NCBI RefSeq assembly: GCF_029761915.1
Contig: NZ_CP121695.1
Span: 2,323,501-2,387,500 of the forward strand
Origin: Bradyrhizobium sp. CB1650
Lineage (GTDB): Bacteria > Pseudomonadota > Alphaproteobacteria > Rhizobiales > Xanthobacteraceae
DNA length: 64,000 nucleotides
Reading direction: 5' to 3'
This document shows positions 9,307 through 20,221 of the stretch, piece by piece. Position 1 is the stretch's first letter. Every line of letters begins with the position of its first letter. Under the pieces are notes generated by a model, which had not been told where the DNA came from, searched no databases, and saw only the letters and a program-made list of their open reading frames with translations. The translations under genes were made by a program, and so were the position numbers.

Positions 9307-9519
9307 ATGAGCCGCCCCCTACTTCCTCTGAAAGCAGGTGCCATCGCCTTCACGCTGCTGTGGATCGCGTGGATGATGTGGTGGAGCGGCTCGTTCAGCA
9401 GCGTCAACCTGATCATCCTGATGCTGTGCGGCGCAGCGGTCGGCTATTTCTGGTACCGCGCCGTACGCTGGCAGTTCGAGCGCATGGGCATGCTGCCGAA
9501 GGACGACTCATCCTCCTGA
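9307..9519 (+). CDS. Small two-helix membrane protein
   Basis: A 70-residue hydrophobic protein started at the ATG at 9307 (MSRPLLPLKAG); the frame is open upstream but the extension is not hydrophobic. Two membrane segments are evident: residues about 9-27 (FTLLWIAWMMWW) and 32-52 (NLIILMLCGAAVGYFWY), with a short charged C-terminus. No family or function recognised. Confidence 0.65.
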   Translation: MSRPLLPLKAGAIAFTLLWIAWMMWWSGSFSSVNLIILMLCGAAVGYFWYRAVRWQFERMGMLPKDDSSS

Positions 9520-9673
9520 ACGCGGCGTGTGTCCCGGACGCGGTGCAGCGCTTCTTAGTGGTGCACCACTGCGCCGGGATTCAGAAATCGTGAGTGCAAG
9601 TCCGGGTGACACGGTCCCAGCTCAGCAGCGCAGTACTGCGCGCCGCGCTGCGTCCGGGGCACGGGCGTGCCTG

Positions 9674-10174
9674 CTAGTCCTTCTTCTTCTTTTTCTTCTT
9701 TTTCTTGCGATCATCGTTTTCGCTGTCGTCATCGCCATCGTCGACGATGGGGTCGCCTTCGTCCTGCACGGCGGCTTTCAGCGCCGCGTGCTCGATGGCC
9801 TCCTGCTCGCGCTGGCGGCGGCGTTCGTCCCAGGCGTCGAAGAGCTGCTCCAGCCATGGCAGCACCTGCTCGATCGAGGGCAACTGGCCGGGCGGACCCG
9901 CTTCGCCGCGCGGGCCTTGCGGCCCGACCGGTCCCTGCGGTCCGGCTGGCCCGCGTGGCCCGGCCTCGCCCTGCTTGCCCTGCGGACCGGCCTTGCCCTG
10001 CGGCCCGGCCTTTCCGAGTGGCCCGGGCTTGCCCTGCGGACCAGGCTTGCCGCGCCCGCCGTCCGGCCCGCGCCGGCCAGGATGTCCCTGCGGTCCCGGC
10101 CGACCCGGCTCGCCCGGCCGCCCGCGCGGCCCCTGAAGTCCCTGCCGTCCTTGCCGGTTCTGATCCTCTGCCAC
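9674..10174 (-). CDS. Collagen-like triple-helix protein with acidic segment and poly-Lys tail
   Basis: A 166-residue protein without signal peptide. Residues 9-96 contain 30 Gly at exact three-residue spacing (G-X-Y, many P and Q, motifs such as [11 protein letters not shown]), an uninterrupted collagen-like domain. Residues 100-125 ([21 protein letters not shown]) look like an amphipathic helix that could trimerise. An acidic stretch ([18 protein letters not shown]) follows, then a run of nine to ten Lys before the final Asp. The start is GTG with AGGGAG upstream. Bacterial collagen-like proteins are often surface or spore structures; this one looks cytosolic or non-classically located. Confidence 0.8.
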   Translation of the reverse strand: MAEDQNRQGRQGLQGPRGRPGEPGRPGPQGHPGRRGPDGGRGKPGPQGKPGPLGKAGPQGKAGPQGKQGEAGPRGPAGPQGPVGPQGPRGEAGPPGQLPSIEQVLPWLEQLFDAWDERRRQREQEAIEHAALKAAVQDEGDPIVDDGDDDSENDDRKKKKKKKKKD

Positions 10175-10332
10175 GCCGCTGCTCCCTCTGACGGAAGCAA
10201 GCTACTTAGCGGTGTTTGACGACAGCAGCAATTCCGCCCGCGCAGCTCGTCGACCTTGATCAACATCAATCGGCGGCGCGAGGCGCCGTGGCATGGCATG
10301 ACGCGTCACGCAGCTTCACGAAGGAATGGTCG

Positions 10333-10590
10333 ATGAGCGCGGGATGGAAGATCTTCTGGCTGTCGGCCGTCGTCTTGGCCGTTGCACTCGGACTGGCGCA
10401 TCTTCTCGTGCCGGACATCGTGCCGATCGGCTACGCCGACGCGCCGCAGCCATCATGGGCGGTGATGACGGCCTTCGTGCTGCGTGCGATCGAGCTGACC
10501 GCGGCCTTTGTCGCGATCACCGCATTGTCGATCCTGACCGGCGTGCGGCTGCGTCGAACGTTTCGCCGCGCGGTGGCGCGAGCAAAATGA
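10333..10590 (+). CDS. Small two-helix membrane protein
   Basis: An 85-residue protein from the ATG at 10333 (AAGGA lies just upstream). Two membrane helices are visible: IFWLSAVVLAVALGLAHLLV and the segment around VMTAFVLRAIELTAAFVAI, then a basic C-terminus (RLRRTFRRAVARAK) that should face the cytosol. No family recognised. It is convergent with the Fis-type gene. Confidence 0.7.
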   Translation: MSAGWKIFWLSAVVLAVALGLAHLLVPDIVPIGYADAPQPSWAVMTAFVLRAIELTAAFVAITALSILTGVRLRRTFRRAVARAK

Positions 10591-10605
10591 TCGCGGCGTC
10601 ACGCG

Positions 10606-10851
10606 CTAGTCGTGATATGCGGGCACGTCGATGCCGGAGGCCGCATAGAGCCTGATCTTGTTGCGCAGCGTGCGCACCGACAGCCCGAGCACGCGCGCCG
10701 CGCGCGTGCGATTTCCGTCGCAGCGGGCGAGCGTCTGCAGCACGAGCTCGCGCTCGACCTCGTCGACGGTCGCGCCGATCAGCAGCGGAACGATCTGATT
10801 TGGGGCAAGGAATTGCGCGCCCTGCGGCGCCGCGACATGAACAGTGGTCAT
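10606..10851 (-). CDS. Fis-type helix-turn-helix mini-regulator
   Basis: An 81-residue protein from the ATG at 10851 with a good GGGAGG site. The C-terminal half is a Fis/NtrC-type DNA-binding helix bundle: VERELVLQTLARCDGNRTRAA, then RVLGLSVRTLRNKIRLY. The N-terminal 30 residues are non-conserved and there is no AAA+ or receiver domain, so it resembles FlbD/NtrC output domains standing alone. It may be an architectural or sigma-54-related regulator; targets unknown. Confidence 0.85.
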   Translation of the reverse strand: MTTVHVAAPQGAQFLAPNQIVPLLIGATVDEVERELVLQTLARCDGNRTRAARVLGLSVRTLRNKIRLYAASGIDVPAYHD

Positions 10852-11061
10852 CAACACACCTCCCGACCAACGCCCGCTTCCATCATTGGAAGCGGATCGA
10901 GAACAAACGACCCCCAAGCCGTAGATCTACGGTGGGCTGGTTTGGTTAACGAATGGTTAATTGCCGGGGCAGCGCACCACTTCACCCCAGGAATACCGCG
11001 AAGCCGCCGCGATTGGCACAGGGTGCATAGCGATGCGGGCCGATCTCGCGCCACAGATTCA

Positions 11062-11184
11062 CTGTCATGCCCCGCGGAGGCGGGGCATCCAGTACGCCGC
11101 GGCTTCTCCGTATCCCAACGCTGCCTCCGGAATACTGGATCGCCCGCCCCAGTGCGCAATTGCGCACAAGGCGGGCGATGACAG
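11062..11184. repeat. Palindromic intergenic repeat, CTGTCATGCCCCGC family, copy 1
   Basis: The ends form an inverted repeat (CTGTCAT ... ATGACAG), and an inner GGGGCATCCAGTACGCCGC block recurs at 48511-48676 in the opposite order. The preceding 140 bases, up to the Fis-type gene, show nothing I can name. Confidence 0.72.
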
Positions 11185-11212
11185 CGAGAACGGGGAAAAG
11201 AGCGTCGCTCCG

Positions 11213-11980
11213 TCACACCGTCCGATACCCGCCATCCACCATCACGATCGTGCCGGTGACGTAGGCCGACAGATCCGACGCGAGGAAGATCGCGGGGCCG
11301 ACGATGTCGTCGGGCTTGCCGGTGCGTCCGAGCGGGGTGTGATCGACGAAGGCCTGCACCAGCGCCGGATTGGTGGCGCGCACATTGGCGTTGATGTTGG
11401 TCTCGATGAAGCCAGGGCCGATCGCGTTGACGCGCACGCCTTCCTTGCCGAGCTCGACCGCGAGCGCCTTGGTGAAGCCGAGCACGCCGTGCTTGGAGGT
11501 CGTGTAGGCCGCCGAACTCGGCGTGCGCAGATGCACGAAGGATTGGATCGAGCCGATATTGACGATGCGGCCCTTGCTCGCGCGCAAGGGGCTGAGGAAC
11601 GCCTGCGTCATGTTGAAGACGCCGTTGAGGTTGAGCGAGATGATGTCGTTCCAGTCCTTCGCCACCGTCTCCGTCTCCGCGGTGAAGGCGTTGCGGCGGG
11701 TGATCCCGGCATTGTTGACGAGGATCGACACCCGTCCGACCTTGTCGGCGACCTGCTTGGCCAGCGCGAAGCAGTCCTCGCGCCTGGTGACGTCGAGCGC
11801 AAAGCTCTCGGCCTTGCCGCCTGCTTTTCGGATCTCCGTTGCGGCCTCCGCCACAGTGTCGGCGTTGACGTCGAGCAGCACGACCTCTGCGCCTTCGCGC
11901 GCGTAGCCCGCCGCGATCGCCCGGCCGATGCCGGATCCTGCGCCCGTGACGACGGCGATGTGGCTTGCGAGCAATGCCAT
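11213..11980 (-). CDS. Short-chain dehydrogenase/reductase
   Basis: A 255-residue classical SDR. The N-terminal Rossmann motif is TGAGSGIG, the structural motif NNAG (VNNAGITRRNAF), the catalytic Ser lies in the NIGSIQS region and the catalytic pair is Y-x3-K in AYTTSKHG. The C-terminus ends in VDGGYRTV, the usual SDR tail. D37 in LLDVNA, after the second strand, suggests NAD preference. Substrate unknown; annotated relatives are often called glucose/sugar or 2-deoxy-gluconate dehydrogenases. A GGGAGGA site precedes the ATG. Confidence 0.9.
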   Translation of the reverse strand: MALLASHIAVVTGAGSGIGRAIAAGYAREGAEVVLLDVNADTVAEAATEIRKAGGKAESFALDVTRREDCFALAKQVADKVGRVSILVNNAGITRRNAFTAETETVAKDWNDIISLNLNGVFNMTQAFLSPLRASKGRIVNIGSIQSFVHLRTPSSAAYTTSKHGVLGFTKALAVELGKEGVRVNAIGPGFIETNINANVRATNPALVQAFVDHTPLGRTGKPDDIVGPAIFLASDLSAYVTGTIVMVDGGYRTV

Positions 11981-12091
11981 GACATTTTCCTCCCGGATTC
12001 GTTTCGAAGTTTCATGAAAGGCTAACTCGAAATTAAGGGGTCGGAAACGGCGGCCTTGGCATACTGATCTCCGTTGCTAAACGTTGCGCGC

Positions 12092-12577
12092 ATGATGGAA
12101 CGACTTGAATCCTGGAAAATCGCCCTCGAGCGCCTGCGATCGGTGGACGCTGCCGACTGGGCCGAGGCGGGTCGGCTCGTGGCCGAGATCGTGCGGATGA
12201 GCACCGACACGATGCTGCGCCAGGCGGCCGAGCAGGCGCTTCCGGTGCTGCGCCAAGCGGCGGACAACGACGATCACAGCGTCACGCTGGCAGCCCAGCG
12301 CCGCGTCGGCGTGATCCTCGAGGTCATCCATGATCTGACCGCGCCGCGCTTCGGCCGCCGCAACGCGCTGCCGAAAAAGCTCTCCAAGGAGGAGCGCGCC
12401 CGCAGGACGCTCGGCCTGCCGCTCGCGGTGCAGCTCACCTGCGAGGACATCAACCAGGCCTATCGCCGCGCCGCCAAGGGCATGCATCCCGACCAGGGCG
12501 GCAACGCGCAGGCCTTCATCGACCTCGCCGCCGCGCGGGACATCCTGATCCATCCCGGCGCGCACAAGGACGCGTGA
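12092..12577 (+). CDS. J-domain protein (DnaJ-like) with C-terminal J domain
   Basis: A 161-residue protein whose last 45 residues form a J domain: EDINQAYRRAAKGMHPDQGG, with the diagnostic HPD motif, then AFIDLAAARDIL. J domains stimulate the ATPase of Hsp70/DnaK. The N-terminal 110 residues are helical, have no zinc-finger or G/F region, and probably bind a specific client. The start is uncertain: ATGs at 12092 and 12095 and a TTG at 12074 are in frame. Confidence 0.85.
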   Translation: MMERLESWKIALERLRSVDAADWAEAGRLVAEIVRMSTDTMLRQAAEQALPVLRQAADNDDHSVTLAAQRRVGVILEVIHDLTAPRFGRRNALPKKLSKEERARRTLGLPLAVQLTCEDINQAYRRAAKGMHPDQGGNAQAFIDLAAARDILIHPGAHKDA

Positions 12578-12654
12578 GAGCAACAACTGAAATCTTGTAG
12601 TTCTCGCAGAGCAAAGCGGCTGGTCCGCCGGAGCTCTGAGAGCGAAGGCGGAAG

Positions 12655-12731
12655 TGTGCCCACCGCTTTGCTCGCGATCACGCAGAGGCGGTGGGCACGG
12701 GTGCAAGTGCGCCTTTGCCCACCCTACACGT
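12655..12731. repeat. Intergenic repeat, GTGGGCAAAGGCGC family, copy 1
   Basis: Two GTGCCCACCGC / GCGGTGGGCAC arms are followed by CGCCTTTGCCCACCCTAC. The same blocks occur at 14673-14769. The rest of the gap 12578-12813 shows nothing else. Confidence 0.7.
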
Positions 12732-12813
12732 AGGACGCGGCTTCGCCTGCGATCGATATTTTACCTGGGCGCGCGGACCCGCCTTTCCAATTCGATCCGC
12801 TTGTTCGGAAAGG

Positions 12814-13074
12814 TCAGAGCGTGCAGCGGCGCTCCGCGCGCAGCTTGATCTGAACGTCAGAGGCGGCGGCGAAAGTCGGGAGCGGCTTGCTGACGACCTT
12901 GTAGGTCGAAGGTCCCCACTGGAACGGCTTGTACTTCAGGTCCTCGTTCCAGACCTGGCAGATGCCGGTGTTTTCCCAGCGGATCACGTAATAGCCGACC
13001 GCCGCCGAGGCCGGCGCGGCAAAGACGGACGTGGCGATGCCGGCAGCGGCACAGAGGGCGAGAACGCGACGCAT
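12814..13074 (-). CDS. Small secreted protein
   Basis: An 86-residue exported protein from the ATG at 13074 (AAGGAGA upstream). The signal peptide is MRRVLALCAAAGIATSVFAA, with cleavage near ASA. The mature part GYYVIRWENTGICQVWNEDL ... VQIKLRAERRCTL has two Cys that could form a disulphide. Related small proteins are found in many Bradyrhizobium/Rhodopseudomonas genomes as hypotheticals; no function known to me. Confidence 0.75.
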   Translation of the reverse strand: MRRVLALCAAAGIATSVFAAPASAAVGYYVIRWENTGICQVWNEDLKYKPFQWGPSTYKVVSKPLPTFAAASDVQIKLRAERRCTL

Positions 13075-13229
13075 GAAGTATCTCCTTGTGGGGAAGGTGT
13101 GAGCCGAAATCTCGTGTGGCAAAAGCGGGCCCGTTGCAAGCCGAGGAGCAGCCGTTTCACGGATATGTCAGATGCAGCCGGGCACTTGGTTTGGCCGAGT
13201 GCCCCGCAAGCCACACAGGCAAGCGCGGC

Positions 13230-13614
13230 TCACTTCGCCAGCGACGCCACCGCCTCGATCTCGATCAGCATCTTCGGGTTCGGCAGCGCGTGCACCACGC
13301 ACGTGGTGCGCGCCGGGTAGGGCGGCGGGCCGAACGCGCCGGCATAGAGCGCGTTCATCGTCGCGACATCGGAGGCGCGCGTCAGCAGCACGTTGACCTT
13401 GACGAGGTCGTGGAACGTCGCGCCGGCCTCGGTCAGCACCCGCCGGATGTTGATGACGACGTTGCCAAACTGCGCCTCGAAGCCGTCGGGCAGCGCGCCG
13501 TCGGCATCGAAGCCGGGAATGCCTGAAATGAACAGGAGATCACTGATGCGCGTGGCGAAGGACAATGGCGGTGCCTTGACATGCGGGGGGGGGCGCAAAA
13601 TGCTGGATCGGCAT
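13230..13614 (-). pseudogene. RidA/YjgF family protein with a homopolymer frameshift near its start
   Basis: From about residue 9 the sequence is a typical RidA-type enamine/imine deaminase: DLLFISGIPGFDADG, NVVINIRRVLTEAGATFHDLVKVNVLLT, YPARTTCVVHALPNPKMLIEIEAVA. The natural start is the ATG at 13614 with GAGGTGAG just upstream (MPIQHFAPP...). A run of nine G on the plus strand (13585-13593) is one base too long to keep that ATG in frame. A TTG at 13598 would give an uninterrupted 122-residue protein but has no site. So it is either frameshifted or initiated from the TTG. Confidence 0.72.
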
Positions 13615-14232
13615 GGCTCACCTCGGATCGGGACGGTCGCGTAGGGCGCCGTCAGCGTAGCGACATGCGGGACGGTTGCAACCGCATTCGCTCCTGGCGT
13701 CGCACGCAAACCTCGCGTCCAACAAAAATATCGAAAACAACCCCATGCAAAGTAGAAATGCCGTCGGATGCTCGCTGCCGGTGACGCCGGGTAGACATTT
13801 GATGCGTCGGGCAAAATAGCAGCAGAACGTATCATGATGCCGATGTTCGGCTTGCTTCGCCTCTTCCCGCGCCTCGCCGCCGAAGCTTCAGCCCAGGAGA
13901 TGCGGGCAAAGATGTTTGACACGTCGGGCAAAACACCGGCACGATACCATGATGGCGTCGGCGTATCTAATGCGGCACCAAGCCTCCGCGGCGTCATGGC
14001 CGGGCTTGTCCCGGCCATCCACGCCTTAACCCACGGCACAAAGAACGTGGATGCCCGGGACAAGCCCGGGCATGACGAGTTCTGCGGATGCGCAGATGCG
14101 ATCATTCTACCGAAAGGAGGAGAGGGAACGTCACCGCACGTGCCCCCATCATTTTGCCGCCGCGATCGATCGGATAGATTCGCCTCGTCTGATTCGATCC
14201 CTGCCTTGATGAAATAGCCCCCGGAGCCCTCC
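13615..14232. other. 618-base gene-free stretch containing one full palindromic repeat and repeat debris
   Basis: No convincing gene on either strand. Around 13796-13825 and 13918-13945 two short blocks repeat (CGTCGGGCAAAA followed by an AC/CA-rich stretch), which look like decayed intergenic repeat ends. A full-length palindromic element occupies 13992-14077. The last 20 bases before 14233 hold the weak GGAG site of the next gene. Confidence 0.6.
13992..14077. repeat. Palindromic intergenic repeat, CGTCATGCCCGGG family, copy 1
   Basis: Near-perfect inverted ends (CGTCATGGCCGGGCTTGTCC ... GGACAAGCCCGGGCATGACG) with a second inner inverted pair CCATCCACG/CGTGGATG. Homologous full copy at 21392-21477 and a half copy at 36089-36125. 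Confidence 0.85.
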
Positions 14233-14667
14233 ATGAAGATCGCATCCACCTTTCGCGCCGCGCTCGTCGCCATCATCGCCCTCGCCGGCCTCTCCACCGC
14301 GGCCCAGGCCGACAGTGGCACGGTGGTGCTGACGATCTACAAGGCGGGCTGGATCATCGGCGGCTCCGGCGGCTCGGGCGTCCTCAACTTCCGCGGCCGC
14401 TCCTACGCGCTCTCGACCGGCGGCCTCGACTACGGCCTCGTCTTCGGCGGCTCCAGGACCGTGCTGCGCGGCCGCGTCTCCAACATCAACCGCCCCTCCG
14501 ACGTCGCCGGCGTCTACGGCGCTGCCGGTGCCGGCCTCGCGGTGGGTGCCGGCGCGCGCGCCATCGTGCTGACCAACCAGAAGGGCGCCGTGCTCGAGCT
14601 CGCCGGCACGCAAGTCGGCCTGATGGCGAATGCGGACCTCAGCGGCCTTGCGATCACGATGCGGTAG
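14233..14667 (+). CDS. Secreted hypothetical protein, Gly-rich beta-type
   Basis: A 144-residue exported protein with a signal peptide (MKIASTFRAALVAIIALAGL, cut near AQA). The mature region VLTIYKAGWIIGGSGGSGVLNF ... GLVFGGSRTVLRGRVSNI ... AIVLTNQKGAVLELAGTQVG has alternating strands and Gly clusters. It may be distantly related to the DUF1134 or SYLF-type periplasmic proteins, but I cannot show that. Flanked by repeats on both sides. Confidence 0.65.
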   Translation: MKIASTFRAALVAIIALAGLSTAAQADSGTVVLTIYKAGWIIGGSGGSGVLNFRGRSYALSTGGLDYGLVFGGSRTVLRGRVSNINRPSDVAGVYGAAGAGLAVGAGARAIVLTNQKGAVLELAGTQVGLMANADLSGLAITMR

Positions 14668-14672
14668 GGCTG

Positions 14673-14769
14673 CGTAGGGTGGGCAAAGGCGCGCTTGCGC
14701 CGCGCCCACCATTGATGCCGGCACGATGCGAAACGGTGGTGGGCACGCTTCGCTTTGCCCACCCTACGA
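14673..14769. repeat. Intergenic repeat, GTGGGCAAAGGCGC family, copy 2
   Basis: CGTAGGGTGGGCAAAGGCGC at the left and GCTTTGCCCACCCTACG at the right form an inverted pair around GCGCCCACC/GGTGGGC. Homologous blocks lie at 12655-12731. It directly follows the stop of the secreted hypothetical gene. Confidence 0.8.
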
Positions 14770-14788
14770 CGCTGACCCACCCTGCGAT

Positions 14789-15484
14789 TTACGATCCGCT
14801 CACTGCCGCATGGATCCTCTCGCAATGCGCGACGAGATTTTCGTGCGCATCGACGAATGTCTTCAGCGGCGTCGGGATCGGAAAGAAATAGATGTTGGCG
14901 ATAAAGCCGTAGATGCCGGCATCGACGCTGGTCGGCGCCTCGCCATGGACGAAGCCTTGCGCAGGCACGATCTCGGCCAGCACTTTCAGGTCTGCGAGCC
15001 CGCGCGCATAGGCCTGCTCGGGCGTGTAGCGGCCGATCCCCTGGTAGTAATAGCGCTGCGCGTTGTAGGCCTTGGCCTTCTCGAACCCGGCCGCATCGAT
15101 CTGCGGATGCTGCGCGATGAAGGCGTCGCGAAACGCCGGATAATAGCGGTCGTCCTTCCAGCGCGAATACGACATCACCCAGTAGAGATCGTCGAGCATG
15201 CGCGTCATGAGGTGATTGGTCCGGCGCTCGCTCGGCAAAAGCGCGGCATCGATGGTCAGGTGATATTTTGCGACTGCGTGCGCGATGATCGTCTCGCTAT
15301 CGCCGATCGTCTCGCCGTCGTCGACGACATAAGGAAGCTGCCCGCGCGGCGCGGCCGAGGCGTCGAACAGGTGCTCGTGCACGAACGGCACGCCCGCGAG
15401 CTTGAGGAAGGCGTAGACCTTGAGGCCGTAGCCGTTGTTGTCGGCGACACCGAAGAGTTTTGGGTAGGAGTAGAGGGTCAGCAT
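14789..15484 (-). CDS. Glutathione S-transferase family protein
   Basis: A 231-residue cytosolic protein with an N-terminal thioredoxin-like GST domain (MLTLYSYPKLFGVADNNGYG, KVYAFLKLAGVPF, the cis-Pro GQLPYVVDDGETIGDSETII) and an all-helical C-terminal domain from about residue 85. The cis-Pro and the following DSE glutathione-binding triplet are present. Substrate unknown. Confidence 0.85.
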   Translation of the reverse strand: MLTLYSYPKLFGVADNNGYGLKVYAFLKLAGVPFVHEHLFDASAAPRGQLPYVVDDGETIGDSETIIAHAVAKYHLTIDAALLPSERRTNHLMTRMLDDLYWVMSYSRWKDDRYYPAFRDAFIAQHPQIDAAGFEKAKAYNAQRYYYQGIGRYTPEQAYARGLADLKVLAEIVPAQGFVHGEAPTSVDAGIYGFIANIYFFPIPTPLKTFVDAHENLVAHCERIHAAVSGS

Positions 15485-15640
15485 GCGGCGGCGCTCCCCT
15501 TGATCTGTGGAGGCAGCATGCAGGGGCTTCGAGGCGGAAGCAATGGGCGACCCGGCGTGTAGGGTGAGTTAGCCGCTCACAAGTGCGGTCGTTCGGCAAG
15601 CGACGGTGCACGTCAGCCACCGTGTTGCCAAATCCACGGT

Positions 15641-15767
15641 GTCGTCCTGGCGAAGGCCAGGACCCATACCGCGGAATCCATCAGTTGCGGACGGTCGCAG
15701 GACCGGGCCACGAGTCTTCGCCAAACTGCTTCCTGGGGCAATGGGTCCGGACTTTCGCCAGCACGAC
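15641..15767. repeat. Palindromic intergenic repeat related to 5143-5285
   Basis: GTCGTCCTGGCGAAGGCCAG at the left and CTTTCGCCAGCACGAC at the right are partly inverted. The whole gap 15485-15799 (315 bases) contains this repeat and no gene. Confidence 0.65.
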
Positions 15768-15799
15768 GGCTGAGTTTGGGGTGCCGTCACTAGCTCACG

Positions 15800-16312
15800 T
15801 TACGTAGCGATCCAAGCCGCAAGATCGCGCCACGGCTCAAGCGTCCAGTGCCCGGAAGCGGCACCGGACGGTGACGGAAGCACGAACACGTCGGCCGGAC
15901 ATTCATCGCGCTCTTGCCGCCCCAGCGAGATCACGCTGGACGGCCTGCCATAGAACAGGCTCGCGGCCTTCTTGCTCGTGAACGCGATCGTCTTCGGGCG
16001 ACACGTCTCGATCTTCGCCCTGATGCCCGGCACGTCGATCGATGCTGCCTCGATCTGGTGATCCATCCCGGCGCCCGACTTGGACAGATCGGTGAAGCCG
16101 ATCCCGAGTTCGAGCAGCACGGCGAACTCGCTCGGCTGATAGCGTCGCGGCGTGATGCCGGCTTCATGGATCGCGCGCCAGAAGCGGTTGCCGGGATGGG
16201 CGTAGTAATGCCCATCCCGCGCTGATCGTGCGCTTGCGGCGGTGCCGACGAAGACCAGCCGAAGATTTTCTTGAAGCTGGTCCGGGAGTCGCTGAAGCGT
16301 CGTGTCAGGCAC
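15800..16312 (-). CDS. Mismatch-specific (G:U/T) DNA glycosylase, MUG family
   Basis: A 170-residue UDG-superfamily enzyme that excises U or T opposite G in base excision repair. Active-site segments are LRLVFVGTAASARSA with GHYYAHPGNRFWRAIHEAG (MUG motif 1 region) and VFVLPSPSGAA (motif 2; the canonical form is NPSG, so SPSG is a variant). The GTG start follows the thiC stop after one base (TGA-G-GTG), so it is probably the last gene of the thiamine operon. Confidence 0.9.
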   Translation of the reverse strand: MPDTTLQRLPDQLQENLRLVFVGTAASARSARDGHYYAHPGNRFWRAIHEAGITPRRYQPSEFAVLLELGIGFTDLSKSGAGMDHQIEAASIDVPGIRAKIETCRPKTIAFTSKKAASLFYGRPSSVISLGRQERDECPADVFVLPSPSGAASGHWTLEPWRDLAAWIAT

Positions 16313-16313
16313 C

Positions 16314-19039
<2,726 letters not shown>

Positions 19040-19053
<14 letters not shown>

Positions 19054-19822
19054 GCCAGAACGGGGTCCCAACGACAGGGGTGGAGGGGGAGGCGAAATCG
19101 CGGGCGTCCATCAGGCCGGCCTCGTAGGCGGTGCGGCCGGCCTCGACGCCGAGACGGAAGGCATTGGCCATCGCGACGGGGTCGGCGGCTTTCGCGATCG
19201 CGGTGTTGAGCAGCACGGCGTCGTAGCCGACCTCCAGCGCCTGCGCCGCGTGGCTCGGAGCGCCGATGCCGGCGTCGACCACCAGCGTGATGTCCGGCAG
19301 CCGCTCGCGCAGAAGCTTCAGCGCATCGCGGTTGGTGATGCCCTTGGCGCTGCCGATGGGAGCTGCCCACGGCATCACCACCTTGCAGCCGGCATCGACG
19401 AGACGGTTTGCGACCGAGAGATCCTCGGTGCAATAGGGGAACACCTCAAAGCCGTCCTTGATCAGGATGGCGGCGGCTTCGACGAGGCCGACGACATCGG
19501 GCTGGAGCGTGTCGTTGTCGGCGATCACCTCGAGCTTGATCCAGCTCGTGCCGAACAATTCGCGCGCGAGTCTTGCGGTCGTCACCGCCTCGCGCACGCT
19601 GCGGCAGCCGGCGGTATTCGGCAGCACGGTGACGTCGAGCTCGCGGATCAGATTCCAGAACGCATCGCCGGTCTTGCCGCCTGCCGCCTCGCGCCGCAGC
19701 GACACCGTGACGATGCCGGCGCCAGATGCGCGGATCGCCGCCTGCATGATCGCCGGCGAGGGATACAGCGCGCTGCCGATCAGCAGACGGGATGAGAATT
19801 GCTTGCCGTAGAAGGTCACCAT
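19040..19822 (-). CDS. thiG: Thiazole synthase ThiG
   Basis: A 260-residue TIM-barrel enzyme. With ThiS-thiocarboxylate, DXP and dehydroglycine it makes thiazole phosphate. Seen: [33 protein letters not shown], the Schiff-base Lys region [42 protein letters not shown] and [22 protein letters not shown] precedes the ATG. Downstream overlap with thiE shows tight coupling. Confidence 0.97.
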
Positions 19823-19850
19823 GTTGGCGTTTCCTCAAATTCGGTCGGCT

Positions 19851-19990
19851 CCCTCGCCCCGCTTGCGGGGAGAGGGTTGGGGTGAGGGGGAGTCTCCGCG
19901 AGGACGGTGAGAGTTGGACCCGCGGAGGGGCCCTCACCCGAAATTCGCGCTCACGCGAATTTCGACCTCTCCCCGCAAGCGGGGCGAGGT
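19851..19990. repeat. Intergenic repeat, CCTCGCCCCGCTTGCGGGG family, copy 1
   Basis: The ends are inverted (CCTCGCCCCGCTTGCGGGGA ... TCCCCGCAAGCGGGGCGAGG), with inner CTCACCC/GGGTGAG blocks. Related composites lie at 36149-36322 and 39569-39818. It separates thiS and thiG. Confidence 0.85.
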
Positions 19991-20016
19991 GAAGAGAAGC
20001 AACGCCCGTCCTCACC

Positions 20017-20214
20017 TCACCCTCCCTGCCGCGGCGTGATGATCTCGATCTCGTCGCCGGCCTTGAGCTCTGTCTCGGCCCAGCGGCTTTTCGGGACCAC
20101 GTCGTAGTTCAGCGCGATCGCGAAATGCGTGCCTTCGTAGTCGAGCTCAGCCAGCAGCGCGCCGACGCTTGCCGAATTCACCTCGCGTTGCTCGCCGTTG
20201 ATGATCAAACGCAT
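20017..20214 (-). CDS. thiS: Sulfur carrier protein ThiS
   Basis: A 65-residue ubiquitin-like carrier ending in GG, the C-terminus that is adenylated and thiocarboxylated to donate sulfur to ThiG. Seen: MRLIINGEQREVNSASVGAL, IALNYDVVPKSRW, GDEIEIITPRQGG. It starts seven bases after the thiO stop. ThiF is not in the window. Confidence 0.95.
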   Translation of the reverse strand: MRLIINGEQREVNSASVGALLAELDYEGTHFAIALNYDVVPKSRWAETELKAGDEIEIITPRQGG

Positions 20215-20221
20215 TGGACGA

